Positions 53,163 to 61,945 of a stretch of 64,000 nucleotides of DNA are shown here, piece by piece. The notes beneath the pieces were generated by a model. The model ran no database searches and was not told where the DNA came from. It saw nothing but the letters and a program-made list of their open reading frames with translations. How positions within the stretch are numbered: position 1 is the stretch's first letter; each line of letters starts with the position of its first letter. The stretch lies in assembly GCA_002733135.1 (NCBI GenBank), contig NVUJ01000002.1, positions 124,001 through 188,000 on the forward strand, written 5' to 3'. Source of the DNA: Cycloclasticus sp. (lineage in GTDB: Bacteria > Pseudomonadota > Gammaproteobacteria > Methylococcales > Cycloclasticaceae). The translations under genes were made by a program, and so were the position numbers.

Positions 53163-55016
53163 ATGAAGAAGTTAGATAAAGCAAAAGCGCAACATATCTT
53201 AATCATTGAACATGACGAAGATCGTATGTCGGCACTCCAAAACCTTTTGTCAATTGGTGGTTATAGGAATTTAATTAGTGCGTCGAATCAGGACGAAGCA
53301 CATACACTTATCCGTTCGTTAAAAGCTAAGGTTGAAAAGATTGGCGCCATTTTATTGGCATTTGATTTGCCACAATGCGATATCTTTAAATTCAGTGAAG
53401 TGTTAACAACGTTGGATGGTCATGATGCCATTCCATTAATATTCTTAACGGATAAATCGACAAGAATTGATGAAGAATTGATGACGAGATGTCATCGTGC
53501 CAATGCGGCGACTATAATACATCAGCCTGTCGAAGGTGGTGATGTTGTGCCCATCATTGATTTAGCACTCGCGCTTAAAAGCGAACGTGATGATCGTATA
53601 GCGAATGAAGAAAAACTAGTGCGAGAGCTTTCAGAAAAACGAATTATGGAGGCTAGATTGCAGTACCTAGTCTCGCACGATGAATTAACTGGCCTGTCGA
53701 ATAGAAGCGGTCTTGAGAAAACGTTGGAATTTGCGATTTTAAGCTGTACCAACTTTAAACAACGCGGCGCATTGCTAGATATTGATTTAGACCAGTTTCA
53801 GGTGGTTAATGATATCGAAGGTCACGCGATAGGCGACCGTTTATTGATTGAAATAGCGTCATTAATTCAAAAGACCTTAGAAGAAGATGCTTTTGTTTCT
53901 CGTGTGGGCTCAAATTTATTTCAAGTTTTTCTGAGCAAAGTAACGCAAAATCAAGCGTTAGATATTGCAGAACACCTAAGGTTAACGATTGATGATTTTG
54001 ATTTTAAACCGAATGACACGGTATATAACGTTTCGGCAAGTATTGGGGTGGCGATTTTAGCGCCACTTGAACGGATTAAACAACCTAGTGAAATCATGTC
54101 ACGAGCACATCATGCCTGTTATACAGCTAAGACCTTAGGACGAAACAGGATTAGTTTATTCGAAGGTGATAATGATCATCTTACAGGTTTAAGAAATGAT
54201 GCGAAGTGGGTGCCATTAATACGCAAAGCGTTAAAAGAAGACGCTTTTCAATTGGTTTTCCAACCCGTTGTGCAAATATCAGATGGTTACGTTGCACATT
54301 ATGAAACATTACTAAGAATGGTTGGTGAGGGCGGTGAGCTGATAAGCCCAATGGATTTCATTCCTGTAGCGGAACGTATGGGTCTTATCCATCATATTGA
54401 CTTGTGGGTTGTCTCACACGCAATTGATTATATTTCGGCGTTGCCTAAAGAAAGTGAAAGCATTGCTTTCACAATAAATTTATCTAGTCACGCACTGCAA
54501 GGTGATTACTTATTACCAATATTGAAGCAAAAATTAGAAACCACGTGGATTTCACCGTCAAGAATAACGTTCGAAATTACAGAAACCGCGGCCGTTATAG
54601 ATTTCGAAAAAACGCGCAAGATGGTAACTAAGATTCGTGCATTAGGATGCCGGTTCGCTCTTGATGATTTTGGGGCGGGCTTTAGTTTGTTTAATTACAT
54701 TAAAAACTTCCCCGTTGACTATTTGAAAATTGATGGCCAATTTATCAATAACCTAGCAAATAATACATCTGACCAAGTGTTGGTTAAATCAATGATAGAT
54801 GTTGCGCATAGCTTGGGTAAAAAAGCTATTGCGGAATACGTGTCCGACCCTGAAATTTTAAATATATTAAAAGAGTTTGGTGTTGATTATGTTCAAGGGT
54901 TCTTGTTAGGGAAGCCGCAAATAGAATTATTAAACGAGCAATATATCGTCTTGAGTGATTTTAAAAGCGACCCCGTTGATATTAAAAAATTAATCACTAA
55001 AAAAAGCTATTTATGA
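53163..55016 (+). CDS. REC-GGDEF-EAL protein, probable c-di-GMP phosphodiesterase
   Basis: A 617-aa cytoplasmic signalling protein without membrane segments. A receiver-like domain (about 10-130, ILIIEHDEDRMSALQNLL, AILLAFDLPQCD) keeps the phospho-acceptor Asp but has Gln in place of the usual Lys (IIHQPV). A GGDEF domain (about 165-320) is degenerate: the signature reads VGSNLF. The EAL domain (about 350-595) keeps YETLLRM in place of EAL, NLS, ITFEITETAAV, ALDDFGAGFSLFNY, YLKIDGQFI and QGFLLGKP, which are enough for metal binding and c-di-GMP hydrolysis. I infer a phosphodiesterase whose upstream domains serve as regulators. No Shine-Dalgarno sequence precedes the ATG. Confidence 0.9.
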   Translation: MKKLDKAKAQHILIIEHDEDRMSALQNLLSIGGYRNLISASNQDEAHTLIRSLKAKVEKIGAILLAFDLPQCDIFKFSEVLTTLDGHDAIPLIFLTDKSTRIDEELMTRCHRANAATIIHQPVEGGDVVPIIDLALALKSERDDRIANEEKLVRELSEKRIMEARLQYLVSHDELTGLSNRSGLEKTLEFAILSCTNFKQRGALLDIDLDQFQVVNDIEGHAIGDRLLIEIASLIQKTLEEDAFVSRVGSNLFQVFLSKVTQNQALDIAEHLRLTIDDFDFKPNDTVYNVSASIGVAILAPLERIKQPSEIMSRAHHACYTAKTLGRNRISLFEGDNDHLTGLRNDAKWVPLIRKALKEDAFQLVFQPVVQISDGYVAHYETLLRMVGEGGELISPMDFIPVAERMGLIHHIDLWVVSHAIDYISALPKESESIAFTINLSSHALQGDYLLPILKQKLETTWISPSRITFEITETAAVIDFEKTRKMVTKIRALGCRFALDDFGAGFSLFNYIKNFPVDYLKIDGQFINNLANNTSDQVLVKSMIDVAHSLGKKAIAEYVSDPEILNILKEFGVDYVQGFLLGKPQIELLNEQYIVLSDFKSDPVDIKKLITKKSYL

Positions 55017-55026
55017 CATGATGACT

Positions 55027-55057
55027 AGACACAACACGATAGCTGTTGAGTCTTTTT
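55027..55057 (+). terminator. Terminator after the REC-GGDEF-EAL gene
   Basis: AGACACAACA/TGTTGAGTCT forms a ten-base-pair stem with one mismatch and a seven-base loop, followed by TTTT. It begins 11 bases after the stop. Confidence 0.75.
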
Positions 55058-55076
55058 GTTAATCTGTTAAATCTAT

Positions 55077-57434
55077 ATGGCTAAGCCTAAACGGTCATCA
55101 AGACCGCGTAAGAAAACCTCAATAAAACGAAAAAAAAGAGCCCCTAAAAGGAGCTTTCTTAGAGGGATACTGTTCAAATCCTTTATCATGGCATGTATCG
55201 TTGGCCTTGCGTATGCCTTGTATTTAGATTTTATTGTACGTCAGCAATTCGAAGGTAAACGTTGGGAATTGCCAGCACACGTGTATGCAAACCCCGTTGA
55301 GTTGTATCAAGGTTTACCAATAGGAACTAATCAACTTAAGTCATTGCTTGATGATTTGCGCTATAAGTCAGTTGCAAACGTTTCTAGCTCGGGCTCATAC
55401 AAAATTTCTGGACTTGTGGTTACCCTTAAGACGCGTCCTTTTAACTTTTTTGATGGACAAGAAAAGTCTAAAACAATCAACATTCATTTCAATGAAAATG
55501 TTATTGCATCCATAAGGGATGTTCATTCAAATAACAATGTTGCACTTCTACGTCTAGACCCCGTTCAAGTGGGTAGTTTTTATCCAAGTCATAAAGAAGA
55601 TCGGATATTAGTAAAAATCGATGAAGTGCCTCGTACTTTAATCGATGGTTTGATAGCGATTGAGGACCGAGATTTTTACAATCATTATGGCGTGTCTCCA
55701 AAATCAATTTTAAGGGCGTTAATTGCAAATATAAAAGCGGGCGGTGTTGTTCAGGGCGGAAGCACGTTAACGCAACAGTTGGTTAAAAACTTTTTCTTAA
55801 CCTCCGAGCGGAGTCTTTGGAGAAAAGCCAAAGAAGCAGTGATGGCGCTCATTGTTGAAGTTAGGTATCAAAAAGACGACATTCTTGAGGCTTATATAAA
55901 TGAGGTGTTCTTAGGTCAAGATGGCGAGAGGTCTATAAACGGTTTTGGTATGGCCAGTGTTTTTTATTTTAATAAACCTTTGATACAGCTTAAACCTCAT
56001 CAAGTTGCTTTATTGGTTGGTTTGGTAAAAGGCCCGTCGTATTACGACCCTAGGCGCCATCCGCAACGCGCTGTTAAACGTAGGAACCTTGTATTAGACG
56101 AAATGACACGTTTAGATTTTTTGCCCGCGCAACAACGTAATATCGCAAAACGAATGAGCGCCGACATCTCACCAGTCAAACAAATCAAAAGCTCACGATT
56201 TCCTGCCTACCTTGATCTCGTTAAACGACAATTAAGTAGAGATTATAAGGAAGAAGATTTAACGTCTGAGGGGCTCAATATTTTTTCAACCTTGGATTAC
56301 AACATTCAAACGACCGCTGAAAAATTATTCAAACGTAAACTCGAAGCGCTGAATAAACAATATGGAATAGAAAAAGGAAAGCTCCAAGGTGCAATGGTCA
56401 TCACTCGCCGAGAAGGGGGCGAAATAGTTGCCGTGATTGGTGATAGGAATCCGCAGTTTAGCGGTTTTAATCGCGCCTTAGATGCTCTTAGACCCATTGG
56501 TTCATTAGTAAAACCAGCAGTATATTTGACTGCGCTTAACCAGCCATCAAGCTACACATTAACTAGTCTTATTGATGACAGCGCTATTAGCCTAAAGCAG
56601 CGATCGGGTGAACTTTGGAGACCTAATAATTATGATAAAACAGAGCATGGATTTGTACAGCTGCATACAGCGCTCGCGCATTCATATAATTTGGCAACCG
56701 TTCGATTAGGAATGGAATTAAAAGTATCCAATGTCAAAAGAACGCTTGAAGAACTGGGTATAAGAAGGCCGATTAAACCATACCCCTCTTTATTATTAGG
56801 TGCTATTGCTTTATCGCCAATTGAGGTGACTCAAATGTATCAAACGTTGGCTGGAGAAGGATTTTTTACGCACTTAAGAGCCATTCAATCGATCACCTCA
56901 AGCGATAATGTTGCACTTCAACGTTATCCTTTAACGGTGCGGCAAGTCGCAAAGCCCTCGGTTGTTTACCTCGTTAATACAGCGTTGCAAGAAGTAATGA
57001 CGAATGGTACGGGGCGATCTGCATATCGACAAATCTCCGCGGATTATAAATTGGCTGGTAAAACAGGCACCACAGACGAATTGAGAGATAGTTGGTTTGC
57101 TGGTTTTAGTGGTGATTATTTAGCCGTTGTTTGGCTTGGGCGCGATGATAATAAGCCGTCTAAACTGACGGGCGCAAGCGGCGCTCTTCAGGTATGGTCG
57201 AGTGTAATGGGTGCTATTTCTAAACAAAGCGTTCAATTAACAAAACCTGATGATATCGAATTTAGTTGGGTTGATTCAAAGGGCTTTCGTGCTAATGAGT
57301 TTTGTGTAGATGCTGTACAATATCCGTTTATAAAAGGCTCATCACCTGAACAACTATCCCCATGTGTTGGTGCTGTTGGACGAACATTAGATAAAGCGGG
57401 TAGATGGTTTGATAGCTTGATTAACAGCCATTAA
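55077..57434 (+). CDS. mrcB: Penicillin-binding protein 1B (bifunctional transglycosylase/transpeptidase)
   Basis: PBP1b polymerises and cross-links peptidoglycan at the inner membrane. The 785-aa protein has a very basic cytoplasmic tail (KRSSRPRKKTSIKRKKRAPKR), a transmembrane helix (about 35-53), a UB2H-like region (about 75-160), a GT51 domain with catalytic Glu in AIEDRDFYNHYG plus GGSTLTQQLVKNFFL and EAYINEVFLGQ, and a transpeptidase domain with SxxK RPIGSLVK, SxN HSYN and AGKTGTTDELRDSW. The UB2H domain implies an LpoB-like activator. A TPR lipoprotein gene follows after five bases. Confidence 0.97.
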   Translation: MAKPKRSSRPRKKTSIKRKKRAPKRSFLRGILFKSFIMACIVGLAYALYLDFIVRQQFEGKRWELPAHVYANPVELYQGLPIGTNQLKSLLDDLRYKSVANVSSSGSYKISGLVVTLKTRPFNFFDGQEKSKTINIHFNENVIASIRDVHSNNNVALLRLDPVQVGSFYPSHKEDRILVKIDEVPRTLIDGLIAIEDRDFYNHYGVSPKSILRALIANIKAGGVVQGGSTLTQQLVKNFFLTSERSLWRKAKEAVMALIVEVRYQKDDILEAYINEVFLGQDGERSINGFGMASVFYFNKPLIQLKPHQVALLVGLVKGPSYYDPRRHPQRAVKRRNLVLDEMTRLDFLPAQQRNIAKRMSADISPVKQIKSSRFPAYLDLVKRQLSRDYKEEDLTSEGLNIFSTLDYNIQTTAEKLFKRKLEALNKQYGIEKGKLQGAMVITRREGGEIVAVIGDRNPQFSGFNRALDALRPIGSLVKPAVYLTALNQPSSYTLTSLIDDSAISLKQRSGELWRPNNYDKTEHGFVQLHTALAHSYNLATVRLGMELKVSNVKRTLEELGIRRPIKPYPSLLLGAIALSPIEVTQMYQTLAGEGFFTHLRAIQSITSSDNVALQRYPLTVRQVAKPSVVYLVNTALQEVMTNGTGRSAYRQISADYKLAGKTGTTDELRDSWFAGFSGDYLAVVWLGRDDNKPSKLTGASGALQVWSSVMGAISKQSVQLTKPDDIEFSWVDSKGFRANEFCVDAVQYPFIKGSSPEQLSPCVGAVGRTLDKAGRWFDSLINSH

Positions 57435-57439
57435 ATGAA

Positions 57440-57955
57440 ATGAAATTAATATACCTTGCCGTGATAACACTTATGTTGTCAGCTTGCGCAGATTTATCGA
57501 TGTATAACCAGACACCTGCACCAACGGGGCAACCAGGAGAGGCATCGAGATACCCTGGAAACCAAACATCATCCGCTAAAACATATCCGATAGAAGACCC
57601 TAGCCTAGAAAAGCCTTTATACACGGCTTCTAAGCCACAAAATCCGGCTGTCATTGCGTTACTTGATGGTGCTCATCAGCAAAGCAATCAAGGCCAATTC
57701 GATTTAGCAGCGGTTAAATTAGAGCGTGCTGTTCGAATATCGCCCAGAGATGCAAGGGTTTGGTACGAGTTAGCTAAAGTCCGTGAACAGCAGAAGAAAT
57801 ATCAACTAGCCATAAGTCTCGCCAAAAAATCTAATTTATTGGCAGGTGATAATAGCAACCTTAAACGTAATAACTGGCTGTTAATTGCGCAATGTTTTGA
57901 ACGTTTGGGTAACGAAGATTCAGCAAGCAAAGCGCGTGCTAACGCAATAAGATGA
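57440..57955 (+). CDS. TPR-containing lipoprotein next to PBP1b
   Basis: The 171-aa precursor has a lipoprotein signal peptide with lipobox LSAC (Cys at 16), a Pro/Ser/Thr-rich linker (about 17-65) and two to three TPR-like helices in the C-terminal half (ALLDGAHQQSNQGQFDLAAVKLERAVRISPRDARVWYELAKVREQQKKYQLAISLAKKS). It follows mrcB by five bases and is probably co-transcribed, so a role in regulating or localising PBP1b is plausible, similar in idea to LpoB or CpoB. I see no direct homology to those from motifs alone. Confidence 0.8.
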   Translation: MKLIYLAVITLMLSACADLSMYNQTPAPTGQPGEASRYPGNQTSSAKTYPIEDPSLEKPLYTASKPQNPAVIALLDGAHQQSNQGQFDLAAVKLERAVRISPRDARVWYELAKVREQQKKYQLAISLAKKSNLLAGDNSNLKRNNWLLIAQCFERLGNEDSASKARANAIR

Positions 57956-58013
57956 TGCGCCTAATTCTGTTAACAATAATTAGACATAAAACTGACTATA
58001 CGCGGATAGTTTT

Positions 58014-59957
58014 TTGCACGATCTAGACTTAATTTTTGGTTCAGAGGGTGAACTTGTACGGCTGATAAAGGGCTTTCAGCCACGCGATGGTCAGTTGTCT
58101 ATGGCTCGCGCGATTGAGGAAACGATAGAACAGAAAACACACTTAGTGGCTGAAGCTGGTACCGGAACGGGCAAAACATTTGCTTATTTAGTCCCCGCCA
58201 TTCTGTCCGGAAAGAAAACAATCATTTCTACTGGTACGCGCAACTTACAAGATCAAATTTTTGAAAAAGATTTCCCGCTTATTCAAGAAGCTTTAAACGT
58301 CCCTGTTCGGGCAGCTGTACTTAAGGGGCGCTCAAATTATCTTTGTCTTTACCGATTAGACCAAGCTCATCAGCAAACAGCAGGGTTTGATAAGGAGTTA
58401 GAGGCGGACTTAAGTGAAATAGAGGATTGGTCTAACCGAACGATCGATGGTGATATCTCTGAGGTGACCTCAGTGGCTGAAGATTCTTTCGTGTGGCAAC
58501 AAGTAACGTCGACCGCGGACAATTGTTTAGGGCAGGAGTGTCCAATGGTTGCAGAGTGCTTTCCATTATTGGCCCGAAAAAAGGCACAAGAAGTTGACGT
58601 GCTTATTGTCAATCACCACCTACTTTGTGCTGATTGGTCGTTAAAAGACGATGGCTTTGGGCAAATATTGCCTGAAGCAGAATTGATTATCATTGACGAA
58701 GCACACCAAATAATTGATACGGCATCGAGATTCTTGGGCGTGTCAGTTAGTGCACGGCAAATTCTTTCGTTGTTAAGTGATGTTAATTCTGAACAACTCA
58801 AAATTGCGTCGGACACGCCTGCTTTAATCGACCTCACTCATGTCATCAACGAAGATATACGTGAAATGCGAAAGTTGTTACCCGAACAATCGGTTAAAGA
58901 TTCTTGGGATGAACTTGAGCGATTTAAAAATTTTGTCGTTGCTTTAGCTTGTTTAACAGACAGAATTGAACAGCTCTTTAAGGTGTTAGCCGTTGTGGCG
59001 GTGCGTTCTAAGGGCTTAGAAGCGTGTTGGAAACGCTGTGAGGATATTCTACAGCGTCTTAGATTGTTTTCTAACCAAGATCAGCAAAACTGGATTCAAT
59101 GGTTTGAAACATTTCATCGAACGTTTACTTTTTACCGTACACCCTTAGATATTTCGAAAGCATTTGCTAGTTTTGCATTTGCCAGCGAAGCAAGTTGGGT
59201 CTTCACCTCAGCCACTTTATCGGTGAATAAAAACTTTGATTTTTTCACTCGAAGACTCGGAATACAAGATGCCGAGACAGGGATGTGGGAAAGTCCATTT
59301 GATTATTTACACCAGTCATTGATGTATGTGCCTAAGGGGTTGCCGGAACCTAGAGAATACGACTATACGGCAACGATGATTGAAAAAATTATGCCAGTAC
59401 TAGAGGCAAGTGAAGGTCGAGCATTTATTTTATTTACCAGTCACCGCGCGTTGCAAGAAGCTGCAAACATCTTATTGGAACAAACAAACTTTACCTTATT
59501 GGTTCAAGGTGATTTACCAAAACAACAAATGCTTGAAACGTTTAGACAGTCAGATAATGCTGTACTTCTGGGGACTGCGAGTTTCTGGGAAGGCGTTGAT
59601 GTACGTGGCGAGGCACTTTCTTGCGTTATTATTGATAAACTACCGTTTGCGTCACCCGGAGACCCCGTCACCAAAGCTAGGCTTGATTATATGACTGCTA
59701 ATGGCCAGTCGCCGTTTTCAGAATTTCAGCTCCCTTCAGCTGCGCTAACGTTAAAACAAGGAGCTGGGCGGTTAATTCGAGACGTAGAAGATAAGGGAGT
59801 GCTAGTTTTGTGTGACCCTCGATTGTCTAGTAAAGGTTATGGCAAAGTATTTGTCAGGTCGTTGCCATCGATGCCAATTACCCAAGAGCTTAATGATGTA
59901 AAACGATTTTTTCATCGAATCAAATCGCAACAAACACACATTAAAAAATCAGCATGA
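58014..59957 (+). CDS. DinG-family ATP-dependent DNA helicase (YoaA-like)
   Basis: A 647-aa superfamily 2, XPD-like 5'-3' helicase. It shows Walker A EAGTGTGKTFAYL, four Cys for an iron-sulfur cluster (YLCLYRL, CLGQECPMVAEC), DEAH box IIIDEAHQI, GTASFWEGVDVRGEALSCVIIDKLPFASP and motif VI LKQGAGRLIRD. YoaA helps in tolerance of replication blocks with HolC; DinG acts on D-loops and R-loops. Length and context (next to tsaB) match YoaA better. The start is a TTG at 58014, since an in-frame stop lies 18 bases upstream and no ATG occurs near the N-terminus. The stop overlaps tsaB (ATGA). Confidence 0.92.
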   Translation: MHDLDLIFGSEGELVRLIKGFQPRDGQLSMARAIEETIEQKTHLVAEAGTGTGKTFAYLVPAILSGKKTIISTGTRNLQDQIFEKDFPLIQEALNVPVRAAVLKGRSNYLCLYRLDQAHQQTAGFDKELEADLSEIEDWSNRTIDGDISEVTSVAEDSFVWQQVTSTADNCLGQECPMVAECFPLLARKKAQEVDVLIVNHHLLCADWSLKDDGFGQILPEAELIIIDEAHQIIDTASRFLGVSVSARQILSLLSDVNSEQLKIASDTPALIDLTHVINEDIREMRKLLPEQSVKDSWDELERFKNFVVALACLTDRIEQLFKVLAVVAVRSKGLEACWKRCEDILQRLRLFSNQDQQNWIQWFETFHRTFTFYRTPLDISKAFASFAFASEASWVFTSATLSVNKNFDFFTRRLGIQDAETGMWESPFDYLHQSLMYVPKGLPEPREYDYTATMIEKIMPVLEASEGRAFILFTSHRALQEAANILLEQTNFTLLVQGDLPKQQMLETFRQSDNAVLLGTASFWEGVDVRGEALSCVIIDKLPFASPGDPVTKARLDYMTANGQSPFSEFQLPSAALTLKQGAGRLIRDVEDKGVLVLCDPRLSSKGYGKVFVRSLPSMPITQELNDVKRFFHRIKSQQTHIKKSA

Positions 59958-60643
59958 AAATTTTAGCAATAGAAACAGCTACAGAGGCTTGTTCTGCTGC
60001 CTTGTTATTGGATGGCGAGTTGCTAGATCGCTTTCAAGTGGCGCCGCGCGAACACGGCAATTTAATTTTATCGATGGTTGATGAGTTATTGCAGCAGGCT
60101 GGCGTGTCGTTACAAAACTTGGATGCGTTAGCCTTTGGGCGTGGCCCAGGTTCTTTTACGGGCGTTAGGATGGCAACAGGCGTTATACAAGGGTTAGCAT
60201 TTGCTGCAAATTTACCCGTGGCACCCGTGTCAACGTTAAAGGCATTGGCACAACAAGCTATCGGTCAAGCAAACGACGGGCAAACAGTTTATGCTGTCTT
60301 GGATGCGAGAATGGCTGAGGTTTATTGGTGTGAATACATCATCGAGAATGGTCGGTTAAAAGACGTGTCGAAAGAAGCCGTTATTGCGCCCAGTACGATT
60401 AGTGCAGTACCTAGAAAAAGTGTGGTTGGTATTGGGCATGGTTGGGATACTTACCGCGACGAATTGACTCAAGTCGTTAACGCTAAGTCGTTATCAATCA
60501 TACCTAACGCGTTACCAAGAGCTAGAGAAGTTGCCCAATTAGCCGTTCAATTGATTAATAATGGTCAAACTGTTGCAGCTGAAAATGCACTGCCCGTTTA
60601 TTTACGCGATAATGTGGCAAAGAAAAAGGCGCAGCAAGGATAA
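59954..60643 (+). CDS. tsaB: tRNA threonylcarbamoyladenosine biosynthesis protein TsaB
   Basis: TsaB is a non-catalytic partner of TsaD and TsaE in the transfer of threonylcarbamoyl to A37 of tRNAs reading ANN codons. The 229-aa sequence has the ASKHA-fold start ILAIETATEACSAALLLDGE, REHGNLILSMVDELL, LAFGRGPGSFTGVRMATGVIQGLAFA and VYAVLDARMAEVYW. It overlaps the helicase gene at its start and the yciO gene at its end by a few bases, so the three are one operon. Confidence 0.95.
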   Translation: MKILAIETATEACSAALLLDGELLDRFQVAPREHGNLILSMVDELLQQAGVSLQNLDALAFGRGPGSFTGVRMATGVIQGLAFAANLPVAPVSTLKALAQQAIGQANDGQTVYAVLDARMAEVYWCEYIIENGRLKDVSKEAVIAPSTISAVPRKSVVGIGHGWDTYRDELTQVVNAKSLSIIPNALPRAREVAQLAVQLINNGQTVAAENALPVYLRDNVAKKKAQQG

Positions 60644-61278
60644 TGAGTCAGCATTTTTATATTCACCCAGATAACCCGCAACAACGGTTGATAAAGCACG
60701 TTGTCGATATCGTTAAGAGCGGTGGTGTTATCGCTTATCCTACCGACTCATCGTATGCTCTAGCGTGTCATTTAGGAGATAAGCAAGCGATTGATCGTAT
60801 TCGTCAAATACGCCAAATTGACGATAAACATAACTTTACCTTGATGTGTCGCGACCTGGCGGACATCTCGAATTATGCGCAAGTTAATAATGACACATAC
60901 CGTTTATTGAAATCTTTAACACCAGGCGCTTTTACCTTCGTACTGAAAGCAACTAAAGAAGTGCCTCGTCGTCTACAGCACCCGAAAAGAAAAACAGTGG
61001 GTATTCGAGTGCCGGACAACATTGTAGCGCAGCAGATTTTAGAAGAACTGGGTGAGCCTATGTTAACCAGCACGTTGATATTACCAGATGAAGATGAAGC
61101 ATTAGCTGATCCGTATGATATTGACGAAAGGTTAGAGAATGTTTTAGACGCCGTGGTTGATGTGGGTGTTATACCTTATAAACCAACAACAATAGTGGTA
61201 TGGGATAACGACTACCCCGAAATTGTTAGGCAGGGTAAAGGTAAGGCTGATTTCATCGCCCAAAAGGATAAGCAGTAA
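60643..61278 (+). CDS. yciO: Sua5/YciO/YrdC family protein, YciO type
   Basis: The 211-aa protein has the YrdC-like fold with MSQHFYIHPDNPQQRLIKHVVDIVKSGGVIAYPTDSSYALACHLGD, KHNFTLMCRDL, LTPGAFTFVLKATKEVPRRLQHPKRKTVGIRVPD and PMLTSTLILPDEDEALADP. These are features of YciO, a paralogue of TsaC whose biochemical role is less certain. TsaC makes threonylcarbamoyl-AMP, and the position after tsaB suggests a related function here. The start forms a TAATG overlap with tsaB and the stop another with the next gene. Confidence 0.92.
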   Translation: MSQHFYIHPDNPQQRLIKHVVDIVKSGGVIAYPTDSSYALACHLGDKQAIDRIRQIRQIDDKHNFTLMCRDLADISNYAQVNNDTYRLLKSLTPGAFTFVLKATKEVPRRLQHPKRKTVGIRVPDNIVAQQILEELGEPMLTSTLILPDEDEALADPYDIDERLENVLDAVVDVGVIPYKPTTIVVWDNDYPEIVRQGKGKADFIAQKDKQ

Positions 61279-61937
61279 TGCCAATAGATGAACTAAGCTT
61301 AGTCGGCCGAATTGCTGTATGGATCTTGCCCGTTATATTCGCAATCACCGTTCATGAGGTCGCGCACGGTTGGGTAGCCAGTAAACTGGGAGACAATACA
61401 GCAAAGAGCTTAGGGCGTTTGACCTTAAATCCAATCAGTCATATGGATTTAGTGGGAACAGTTATTGTGCCAGCGGTTTTATTATTCTTAGGTGGCTTTA
61501 TGTTTGGCTGGGCCAAGCCCGTTCCCGTTAATTGGAGTAACTTAAAAAACCCAAAACGCGACATGATTTTTGTAGCCATCGCTGGCCCTCTAGCCAATCT
61601 ATTTATGGCTATTGCTTGGGGTGTTTTAATGAAAATAGGTTATATGTTGAGCGGTACTAATGAGTTTATTGCCATGCCTTTAATTTATATGGGCTATGCG
61701 GGTATTTTTATTAATATTGTGTTGATGGTGCTTAACTTATTACCTATTTTACCGTTAGATGGGGGGCGAATTCTGGCGGGATTGTTGCCAACAAGAGCGA
61801 GTATTCAATTTAGTCAGCTAGAACGATTCGGCTTTCCCATCTTAATCGTTATAATTGCAATGGGTTGGTTGTCGAAAATATTAGGCCCACCTGTATATTT
61901 TTTACAAACTAGTATTTTCAAATTGCTAGGTATTTAG
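61278..61937 (+). CDS. Site-2 protease-like M50 membrane metalloprotease
   Basis: A 219-aa membrane protein with five to six hydrophobic segments. The zinc-binding HEVAHGW (HExxH) is in the first helix at about residue 25 and the second metal site NLLPILPLDGGRIL is near residue 155. It is the short YwhC/M50B-type peptidase without a PDZ domain, unlike RseP. The substrate is unknown. It is part of the conserved yciO-M50-trpS-scpA order and overlaps yciO by one base. Confidence 0.92.
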   Translation: MPIDELSLVGRIAVWILPVIFAITVHEVAHGWVASKLGDNTAKSLGRLTLNPISHMDLVGTVIVPAVLLFLGGFMFGWAKPVPVNWSNLKNPKRDMIFVAIAGPLANLFMAIAWGVLMKIGYMLSGTNEFIAMPLIYMGYAGIFINIVLMVLNLLPILPLDGGRILAGLLPTRASIQFSQLERFGFPILIVIIAMGWLSKILGPPVYFLQTSIFKLLGI

Positions 61938-61945
61938 GAGGAAGT

